Both the position numbers and the translations under genes were made by a program. Positions 1-6,624 of a stretch of DNA of 10,791 nucleotides are shown in pieces. The stretch lies in the NCBI GenBank assembly GCA_021106755.1, contig JAIOTM010000395.1:1-10791 (forward strand), read 5' to 3'. Under the pieces are notes generated by a model. The model saw nothing but the letters and a program-made list of their open reading frames with translations, was not told the origin of the DNA and did not search any database. Each line of letters starts with the position of its first letter. Position 1 is the first letter of the stretch. The DNA comes from Candidatus Cloacimonadota bacterium. Its GTDB lineage: Bacteria > Cloacimonadota > Cloacimonadia > Cloacimonadales > JAIOQZ01.

Positions 1-1179
1 AATCAGGGCGATAAACGTGCGGGGAGTAGCCAATCCTGAACCATTCAGGGTGTGAACAAATTCCGGCTTGCTCTCCGGTTTCCTGTACCTGATACTTGAC
101 CGACGTGCCTGGAAATCCAGGAAATTGCTGACAGATGAGACTTCTAAAAATTTCTCGCTTGCGGGAGCCCATACTTCAAGGTCGTAAGTAATGGCGGAAG
201 CGAAACTAAGGTCGCCTGTAGCCAGTTTTGCTACTCGGTAATGCAAGCCCAAAGCCTGTAAAACAGCCTCTGCTTCACCTACCATTTCCAATAAGGCACC
301 AGCGGAGTATTGAGGTTCCACTAATCGCACAATTTCCATTTTGTTAAACTGATGAACCCGCTGTAATCCTTTCGTGTCTTTTCCGTAAGAACCTGCTTCC
401 CGGCGGAAACAAGGTGTAACAGTTGTCAATTTTACCGGAAGTTGTACGTGACGGAGAATTTCTCCCGCGTAGAAATTCGTTACCGGAACTTCTCCTGTAG
501 GAATCAGGAACAGGTCTTCCTCATTGATATGATACATATCGTCTTCCATTTTGGGTAGTTGCCCTGTACCTGTCATTGCCTTACGATTTACAATATGCGG
601 AACCACAAGCTCTGTGTAGCCATGGCGTTCTATTTGCATATACCGCATAAACTGAATAAGCGCGTGTTCCAGCAAGGCACCGTCTCCAACATAAACCGGA
701 AAACCGGAACCGGTGATTTTCGCCCCGCGTTTCAGATCAACCAAATCATCGCACAGTTCTACCTGATTTTTTGGTTTGAAATTGAACGTTTTTGGTGTTC
801 CCCATTCGCGAATGTACTCGTTAGAAGACTCGTCTTTTCCAATCGGTACTTCCTCTAATGGGATATTAGGTACAGTTAGCAACTGTTGATGAAATCGGCT
901 TTCTAAATTACTCAACTCCGCGGAGAGTGTTTTTACCTTGCCGGCAACTTCCTGCATCTCAGACAGAGCAGAGGAGGCATCGGCTTTGGATTTTTTGAGT
1001 TGAGCTATTTCCTTAGAAACTTTATTCTGATTTGCTCTGAGTTCATCGAACTCAAACTGCACTTTTCTCTTTTGTTCATCTAACACGAGAAGCGCGTCAA
1101 TATCGACATTTTCGTTTTTGTTAACCGTGCTGGTTTTTACAAATTCCGGGTTTTCCCGAATATATTTTATATCAAGCAT
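1..1179 (-). CDS. serS: Seryl-tRNA synthetase, 3' end beyond the window
   Basis: Class II aminoacyl-tRNA synthetase that charges tRNA-Ser with serine in the cytoplasm. The frame is open for 393 codons from the ATG at 1179 to the left edge. Family proteins are about 420-430 residues, so only some 30-35 are missing. Residues about 1-110 form the charged, helical N-terminal arm (long coiled coil that grips the tRNA extra arm). The catalytic domain follows, with a TGE serine-site motif, motif 2 around F258-R259-R260-E261 followed by AGSYGKDTKG, an EVSSVSN segment, FQARR, and the motif 3 stretch HTLNGSGLATPRT with its arginine at R387. An AAAAGG Shine-Dalgarno lies 5 nt before the ATG, immediately after the tpiA stop codon 15 nt upstream, so it is probably co-transcribed with tpiA. 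No T-box leader is visible. Identity is near certain; only the C-terminus is unseen. Confidence 0.97.
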   Translation of the reverse strand, partial: MLDIKYIRENPEFVKTSTVNKNENVDIDALLVLDEQKRKVQFEFDELRANQNKVSKEIAQLKKSKADASSALSEMQEVAGKVKTLSAELSNLESRFHQQLLTVPNIPLEEVPIGKDESSNEYIREWGTPKTFNFKPKNQVELCDDLVDLKRGAKITGSGFPVYVGDGALLEHALIQFMRYMQIERHGYTELVVPHIVNRKAMTGTGQLPKMEDDMYHINEEDLFLIPTGEVPVTNFYAGEILRHVQLPVKLTTVTPCFRREAGSYGKDTKGLQRVHQFNKMEIVRLVEPQYSAGALLEMVGEAEAVLQALGLHYRVAKLATGDLSFASAITYDLEVWAPASEKFLEVSSVSNFLDFQARRSSIRYRKPESKPEFVHTLNGSGLATPRTFIALI

Positions 1180-1194
1180 TTGAACCTTTTCTGT

Positions 1195-1971
1195 TTATTT
1201 GCTAATGTCCGTAGCCGTGTTAATCATGCTTTTGTAATCGTCAATTTTCAAAGAAGCACCGCCAATCAGTGCTCCGTCAATGTCTTCCTGCGATAGCAGA
1301 ATCTTTATATTCCCGGGCTTTACGCTTCCGCCATACAGTATCCTGATGTCATCTGCCGCATCCCCGTACTTTTTGCGTAGCTCTTCCCGGATAAATCGGT
1401 GAGTATCCTGTGCCATGTCTGGAGTGGCGGTCTTGCCAGTGCCTATCGCCCAAACAGGTTCGTAGGCTACAACAAGGTCGTGAGCATTATCGTAAGGGAT
1501 GTTTTCCAGCCCTTCCCGAATCTGCTTTTCTAAAACAGTTTCTGTTTTTCGATTATTGCGCTCGACTTCCGTTTCGCCAATGCACATTATTGGCGTAATC
1601 TGGTGTTGTTGCACAATATTGACTTTGCGGTTGACCTGCTGGTTTGTTTCAAGGTGATATTTACGTCTTTCCGAGTGCCCCACAATGGCATACGCCACTT
1701 CAAGCGACCGTAACATTAAAGCTGAAATCTCGCCGGTATAAGCACCCTGTAAATGTTCACTAACATCCTGCGCGCCTATGCTGAACGAGCTTTCGTCAGC
1801 CAAATCGGTTGCCATTTCGAGATAAACAGATGGTGGACATACAACGACTTCAAGCTCGCTATAGCGGTCTTCATCCGCATTGAGGGTTTCGCTTAACTCG
1901 TCAAAAAAATCGTCACTTTCACCGAAATCTTTGTTCATCTTCCAGTTACCAACTATCATCAATCTTCTCAT
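1195..1971 (-). CDS. tpiA: Triosephosphate isomerase
   Basis: Interconverts dihydroxyacetone phosphate and glyceraldehyde 3-phosphate in glycolysis and gluconeogenesis; a TIM barrel acting as a dimer. It is 258 residues from the ATG at 1971, normal for bacterial TpiA (about 250). All signature parts are present: NWKMN with catalytic K11, GAYTGEIS at 77-84, GHSERR with the electrophile H99, CIGE at 130-133, the catalytic base E171 in YEPVWAIGTG (flexible loop 6 follows), and the phosphate-binding GGSVKPGN at 214-221 and GALIGGAS at 233-240. A longer reading from a GTG at 1977 is possible, but that codon overlaps the GAGG ribosome site. The ATG at 1971 sits 5 nt after GAGG and gives the usual N-terminus. 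It lies between the lipoprotein gene (32 nt upstream) and serS (15 nt downstream), all on one strand. Confidence 0.97.
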   Translation of the reverse strand: MRRLMIVGNWKMNKDFGESDDFFDELSETLNADEDRYSELEVVVCPPSVYLEMATDLADESSFSIGAQDVSEHLQGAYTGEISALMLRSLEVAYAIVGHSERRKYHLETNQQVNRKVNIVQQHQITPIMCIGETEVERNNRKTETVLEKQIREGLENIPYDNAHDLVVAYEPVWAIGTGKTATPDMAQDTHRFIREELRKKYGDAADDIRILYGGSVKPGNIKILLSQEDIDGALIGGASLKIDDYKSMINTATDISK

Positions 1972-1976
1972 AGTCA

Positions 1977-1980
1977 CCTC
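1977..1980 (-). promoter_or_regulatory. Shine-Dalgarno of tpiA that decides its start
   Basis: GAGG on the minus strand, separated by 5 nt (TGACT) from the ATG at 1971. The alternative in-frame GTG at 1977 overlaps this box, so it cannot use it. The same GAGG plus 5 nt pattern is seen before guaB and csp in this window. Confidence 0.75.
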
Positions 1981-2003
1981 ATAGTTTATTGGTTATTAAC
2001 ACC

Positions 2004-2696
2004 TTACGGAATGTAATGCAATATGATTGTTTCATTTACACAGAGAAAATCGTGCAGTGTCGCTATGAAACTCTTCTCTCCCGCTTCAGAAGGTGCTGTT
2101 ACATAGTTTACACACATCCCGGAAGTATCCGTGGTCAATTGGCTAAACATGATATCGGTTTCTGATTGAGTGGACGAAAAATCAATTTCCATGTTCTTGT
2201 GAAGACCATTGAAACTGGTGAGTTGAATAGTGATAGCCGTTATAGTCGTTCCATCCGACGGTATATAATCAATACCGGGTGTAACTGTTATTGAAGGAAC
2301 ATCCCAGACCCAAATCTCTACCGACTCAGATTCATCAGCATCAATAGCGAGTGTAGCAGTAAGCATGACAGTTCCGAACATATTATTGCTGATAGCAAAC
2401 GGAACATCCTTTATTCCGGTGCTGTCCACCCAGACATATTGTCTATCACCATCTACCCCGTTGTTGACAATTGTACCATGATCATGATTAAAATCAATAT
2501 ACACTTTGTAGGTATCAAGGTCGAGCTGACCAAACAGGCTGATACGAAGTGTGCTGTTATCTAAGTTCGCGCCTTCGTTCCAGAGTGTGTCAGGTGTTGC
2601 CCAGAAGTGAAGTTCGGGGATATTTCCGCCACGTTCATCGCAACCGGAAAACAACAATAACCCGGCAAAAGCAAATAGAAAGATTAACCAGCGCAT
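2004..2696 (-). CDS. Predicted lipoprotein with two Ig-like repeats, function unknown
   Basis: I do not recognise the family. The 230-residue product starts with a short hydrophobic signal (residues 3-16) ending in LFSGC, a lipobox-like site that would make C19 the lipidated N-terminal cysteine. Position -3 is Phe, which is tolerated but unusual. Asp at position 20 (+2) would mean inner-membrane retention under the E. coli Lol rule, which may not hold here. The mature part is rich in beta-branched residues and Thr/Ser. It seems to consist of two similar segments, about 30-130 and 137-228. Each has an SDG- or NST-type opening strand, a central IDF strand (IDF at 67-69 and 171-173), and then a D-S/T-x-G turn (DSTG at 91-94, DTSG at 190-193). 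This is the pattern of bacterial Ig-like (invasin/Big-1-type) domains. It begins 1 nt after the stop of the TPR gene, so translation is probably coupled. Likely envelope-attached; substrate or partner unknown. Confidence 0.75.
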   Translation of the reverse strand: MRWLIFLFAFAGLLLFSGCDERGGNIPELHFWATPDTLWNEGANLDNSTLRISLFGQLDLDTYKVYIDFNHDHGTIVNNGVDGDRQYVWVDSTGIKDVPFAISNNMFGTVMLTATLAIDADESESVEIWVWDVPSITVTPGIDYIPSDGTTITAITIQLTSFNGLHKNMEIDFSSTQSETDIMFSQLTTDTSGMCVNYVTAPSEAGEKSFIATLHDFLCVNETIILHYIP

Positions 2697-2697
2697 A

Positions 2698-3669
2698 TTA
2701 TTCCGAGTCTATACTTTTAATTGCCTGAGAGGCTTCGGATTTGTATTTTCCGTTACTGGCAAGGCGTTGATATTCGGTTTTTGCTTCGGCATTATTGCCA
2801 AGCTGTCTCATGCTACGTGCTTTATAGATAATAACGTCGTTATCTTCTTTGCCCTTTTTCTTTAACAAATTTGCCATTTCCAACGTACTGTCATAATTAC
2901 TGGCTTCGTAGTACATTATCATTAATTTCTTGGCTATATTGTTCTTAAACTGAGTGCCTTCAATACTTTTGCGGTAATATGAAATAGCCCTGGAAGTACT
3001 TCCTTTGTCCTCGTAGTATTTACCTAACTTGAGGGCGACATTGCTACAATCCGCACCAGGTCCTTTCTCATCCATAAACTTGATGTAGTTTTTAATCGCG
3101 TTGGTCCAGTCACCCTTTTCCTCGAAACAAATGGCTATTTTTTTTGTATTAGATGAAGTAGAGCGGATAGCCTGAGCTTTCTGGTACCATGTAATTGCTA
3201 CATCCCAGTTCTTTTTCTTTTTCTGATTACTGGCAATTTTTCGAATGTATTTGTTCTGAGTGTTTTTATCTAATTTTGCAATTAACTGCTCCGCTCGTAC
3301 CAGATTTTCTTTCTTCAGACCATATACCTGAGCCATATTTTGAATAATAGCTTTATCATCAGATTGTACTTTGAGGTATTCTTCACCCATTTGCACGGCC
3401 TTGTCGTAATTCTTTGCATACAGGTAAGCATCAAAACTTCTTTTCAGAGAAGCGTTAACATTTTTTGTCATCGGCTTGTCTTTTGTTGCTACTTTTTTAT
3501 AAAGCTTCCAGGCTTCTTCAAATTTTTACCCCGCCTGCGCGTATTTCTTTGCCTCATAGAGCTTATTCGCTTCATTGTACGTATCAGACGCCTTCTTTTC
3601 TTCAGGTTCTTCAGCCACTAATACAGTCAGCAACATCGCGAACAACATTATAATAACGATATATTTCAT
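2698..3669 (-). pseudogene. Secreted TPR-repeat protein interrupted by an in-frame TAA
   Basis: The natural start is the ATG at 3669. It has GGAGG 5 nt upstream and encodes a signal peptide (hydrophobic residues 3-18, likely cleavage after VLVA at 16-19) and then an acidic/lysine-rich linker. Codon 48 is TAA (3526-3528). The same frame then stays open for 275 more codons, to the TAA at 2698-2700. The downstream part is a run of TPR-like helix pairs (NYDKAVQMGEEYL, NWDVAITWYQKAQ, DWTNAIKNYIKF, STSRAISYYRKS), and the segment just before the stop (YNEANKLYEAKKYAQAG) is the first half of another TPR unit continued by KFEEAWKLYKK. The stop therefore falls inside a repeat, most simply by a GAA-to-TAA or CAA-to-TAA change. 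The first in-frame ATG after it (3471) has no ribosome site and would give a 257-residue product without export signal. TPR proteins of this kind scaffold protein contacts in the envelope; the specific role is unknown. It could also be a sequencing error. Confidence 0.8.
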
Positions 3670-3674
3670 TATTT

Positions 3675-3679
3675 CCTCC
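3675..3679 (-). promoter_or_regulatory. Strong Shine-Dalgarno of the TPR gene
   Basis: A perfect GGAGG on the minus strand with 5 nt to the ATG at 3669. It fixes the true start upstream of the in-frame TAA and shows that the 5' end is not random open frame. No comparable site precedes the internal ATG at 3471. Confidence 0.8.
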
Positions 3680-3690
3680 AAATTTTTTCC

Positions 3691-3718
3691 ATTTTACAGG
3701 CATCGGAAATCATGTCAA
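3691..3718 (-). promoter_or_regulatory. Sigma-70-type promoter for the TPR-lipoprotein-tpiA-serS cluster
   Basis: Minus-strand TTGACA (3718-3713, 6/6 match) followed after 16 nt by TAAAAT (3696-3691, 5/6 match to TATAAT). The predicted start point is near 3684, leaving a leader of about 15 nt that just contains the GGAGG site. It is the best promoter match I saw in the window and sits directly upstream of the first gene of the minus-strand cluster. This is a consensus match by eye; no expression evidence. Confidence 0.6.
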
Positions 3719-3721
3719 TTA

Positions 3722-3913
3722 CAATTCGCAACATCTCTCAAACATTCCCCTTTGAAAGGAGACAATTCGCAGAATATGGGAGTAACTTAAACATGATTTT
3801 CTGTCGTTCCAGTTTACCTCTACAGGATTAGATAATTCTCAAATCGAAACGAATCATTTGAAAAAAAAAACGATGCTCATTAAGATAAACGCAGAGATGG
3901 TTCAATTCGCAAC
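3722..3913. repeat. Three direct copies of a 9-11 bp motif (CAATTCGCA)
   Basis: On the plus strand CAATTCGCAAC occurs at 3722-3732 and 3903-3913, and its first nine bases (CAATTCGCA) at 3763-3771. Start-to-start spacing is 41 and 140 bp. All three lie in the 269-bp gap between xerD and the TPR gene. The copy nearest the gene ends 3 bp upstream of the TTGACA box, the usual place for an activator or a UP-element-like contact. The distal copy lies in the loop of a perfect 6-bp inverted repeat (ATGGTT at 3897-3902, AACCAT at 3917-3922). I noticed no other full copy in the window. A protein-binding site is an inference; no regulator is identified. Confidence 0.5.
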
Positions 3914-3938
3914 AAAAACCATGACTTCTGGTAAAGAA

Positions 3939-4856
3939 TCACCCTCGTGGATGATAGAGTGCATGCTCTTCTTTAAGGTGTGCCAGATCTATGTTAGTGT
4001 ATATCTGGGTTGTGTTGATACTGGCGTGTCCCAGCAGTACCTGAATAGTACGCAGGTTAGCTCCGTTTTCCAGTAAGTGGGTGGCAAATGTATGCCGAAT
4101 CGTGTGAGGAGACACAGCTTTTGTAATACCAGCCTCTTCAGCCTTTTTGCGAAGCATTTTCCACACTCCCATCCGGGTAAGCCCTTTGCCGGAGCGGTTA
4201 AGAAACAGTACATCTGTCATTTTCCCTTTGCGAAGCCGGTCGCGGTATGTTTCAATATATGTCCTGACAAAGTCCACCGACTGCTCCGCTATCGGAACGA
4301 AGCGTTGCTTACGACCTTTTCCGGTTACTTTCAACATTCGCCGTTTCCACTCAATGGAGTGCATAGTAAGGGAAATAGTTTCTGAAATCCTGATACCGGT
4401 CGCGTACATCATTTCCAGCATTGCTTTGTTGCGCCAGTCGAGAGGAGTTTTCAACGCCAACCCATCGAGAAGAGTGAATATCTCATCATTCGACAAAGCG
4501 TCAGGTAGATGTCTGGGAGCTTTTACTGACGGAACCAGCACGAAATCCGCGTCAGTTTCTATCTCCTCTTCTGTCAGGAATCCATAAAAAGATTTCAGGG
4601 AACTTCGTTTACGGGCAATACTTTTGAAGGATAATCCATGTGTCTGCAATTCAACGAAAAAATTGATTATTTCCTGAGTTTGAGCCTTTTCAATCGGCTT
4701 TTGAATATAATCCAGATACTGGGAAATATCGGTAATATAGCTCTCTACCGAAAGTGGCGACAACCCCTTCTCGACTTGCAGATAATAGAGATAACTTCCG
4801 ACAAGTGCCCGGTTATGAGAATCAGCTATTGAATCGGTAAGTGCCATTAAACCCAT
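3939..4856 (-). CDS. xerD: Tyrosine recombinase XerC/XerD family, XerD-like
   Basis: Site-specific recombinase that resolves chromosome dimers at dif together with FtsK, cleaving DNA through a 3'-phosphotyrosine. At 305 residues it is the usual length of chromosomal Xer proteins. Residues about 12-98 are the N-terminal SAM-like DNA-binding domain; residues about 115-290 are the catalytic domain. The full catalytic set is visible: R156 (ATGIRISE), K180 (VTGKGRKQR), H251 and R254 (HTIRH), H277 (LLGHASI) and the nucleophile Y286 (TTQIYTN). The tail HLKEEH..YHPR is more like XerD than XerC, but I cannot exclude a single-Xer system or a XerC label. The start is uncertain: ATG 4856 has no good ribosome site, and ATG 4847 (three codons in) has only a weak TGGG. 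It stands alone between guaB and the TPR cluster, with no integrase-type neighbours, attachment repeats or mobile cargo, so a housekeeping role fits. Confidence 0.92.
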   Translation of the reverse strand: MGLMALTDSIADSHNRALVGSYLYYLQVEKGLSPLSVESYITDISQYLDYIQKPIEKAQTQEIINFFVELQTHGLSFKSIARKRSSLKSFYGFLTEEEIETDADFVLVPSVKAPRHLPDALSNDEIFTLLDGLALKTPLDWRNKAMLEMMYATGIRISETISLTMHSIEWKRRMLKVTGKGRKQRFVPIAEQSVDFVRTYIETYRDRLRKGKMTDVLFLNRSGKGLTRMGVWKMLRKKAEEAGITKAVSPHTIRHTFATHLLENGANLRTIQVLLGHASINTTQIYTNIDLAHLKEEHALYHPRG

Positions 4857-4910
4857 TTTGTGCTGTTGGAGTTTGAAAAGAGTGGTAAAGATATGTAGGC
4901 TGAAGGACTT

Positions 4911-4954
4911 AAAAATTTCTTCCCATATTTAAAAATATTCAGAAGCAAATTTTT
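4911..4954. terminator. AT-rich 44-nt inverted repeat between guaB and xerD, terminator-like
   Basis: AAAAATTT-CTTC at 4911-4922 pairs with GAAG-C-AAATTTTT at 4942-4954 (one bulged C). Inside, ATATTT (4925-4930) pairs with AAATAT (4933-4938) across a 2-3 nt internal loop, giving about 18 pairs in all. The A-tract/T-tract symmetry is what bidirectional intrinsic terminators show, and it lies about 60-100 nt past the guaB stop. The stem is GC-poor, so termination would be weak. It may instead be a binding site or part of the xerD leader. Confidence 0.4.
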
Positions 4955-5013
4955 CAGTTCTTTCAGACACATAGGTTTGCCGCTATTTTTGAATATCCAC
5001 TGCATAATGTGGG

Positions 5014-6504
<1,491 letters not shown>

Positions 6505-6521
6505 TCAACAACACTTCTTTT

Positions 6522-6527
6522 TGTCAA
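6522..6527 (-). promoter_or_regulatory. Possible -35 box of guaB
   Basis: A perfect TTGACA on the minus strand, about 45 nt before the guaB ATG. No good TATAAT follows at 16-18 nt; the sequence there is AT-rich (AAATGT, AAAATG), so the promoter is only half supported. The box overlaps a small perfect hairpin, TTTGTC-AAGA-GACAAA, at 6520-6535. Confidence 0.35.
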
Positions 6528-6541
6528 GAGACAAATACAAT

Positions 6542-6570
6542 TTGACACAATAACGGCATTTTTCAAAAAT
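6542..6570 (+). promoter_or_regulatory. Possible promoter of ppdK
   Basis: TTGACA (6542-6547), a 17-nt spacer, then AAAAAT (6565-6570, 4/6 match). Another weak -10 candidate is TACTAT at 6575-6580. The leader to the GTG start would be about 45-50 nt. This box and the guaB box form an inverted repeat (TGTCAA, 14 nt, TTGACA), so the divergent promoters are back to back. Confidence 0.35.
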
Positions 6571-6614
6571 TGGTTACTATCTTAAAAATGATATGGCTGT
6601 TTGAAATAGAAGAA

Positions 6615-6619
6615 GGAGG
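6615..6619 (+). promoter_or_regulatory. Shine-Dalgarno of ppdK that supports a GTG start
   Basis: A perfect GGAGG with 5 nt to GTG 6625. There is no nearby in-frame ATG with a comparable site, and the PPDK N-terminus begins right after it. Confidence 0.85.
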
Positions 6620-6624
6620 TATTA

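Larger units (their letters stand above)
3670..3938. other. Intergenic region between xerD and the TPR gene
   Basis: This 269-bp stretch is the longest gap in the window. Besides the promoter and the motif repeats, it holds an odd-centred palindrome CCTTTGAAAGG (about 3749-3759), a run of ten A (3861-3870), and a 6-bp inverted repeat TCAAAT/ATTTGA at 3839-3861 with an 11-nt loop. I found no convincing reading frame with a ribosome site. There is also no classical terminator: the T10 run on the minus strand is not directly preceded by a GC-rich stem. An unrecognised small RNA cannot be excluded. Confidence 0.5.

Noticed and set aside
559..858. Open frame opposite serS
   Set aside because: It is antisense to a conserved synthetase and has no family features or ribosome site.
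1972..1977. GTG at 1977 as the tpiA start
   Set aside because: It overlaps the GAGG ribosome site, and the ATG at 1971 gives both correct spacing and the usual TpiA N-terminus.
2698..3471. The 257-codon frame from ATG 3471 as a complete TPR gene
   Set aside because: It has no ribosome site and no export signal, and the same frame continues upstream through the TAA to a well-marked start at 3669.
3526..3528. Alternative genetic code with TAA as a sense codon
   Set aside because: tpiA, the lipoprotein gene, guaB, ppdK and csp all end in TAA at the expected protein ends, with no other internal TAA.
3861..3870. Run of ten A (T10 on the minus strand) as terminator of xerD
   Set aside because: The minus-strand sequence directly before the T run has no GC-rich stem; the nearest 6-bp hairpin is about 26 nt away.
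4077..4587. Open frames antisense to the recombinase
   Set aside because: The minus-strand frame encodes the full conserved Xer catalytic domain; the plus-strand frames are shadows.
3939..4856. Mobile element or integron integrase
   Set aside because: Length and tail match chromosomal XerD, and no attachment repeats, tRNA gene, excisionase or cargo genes are nearby.
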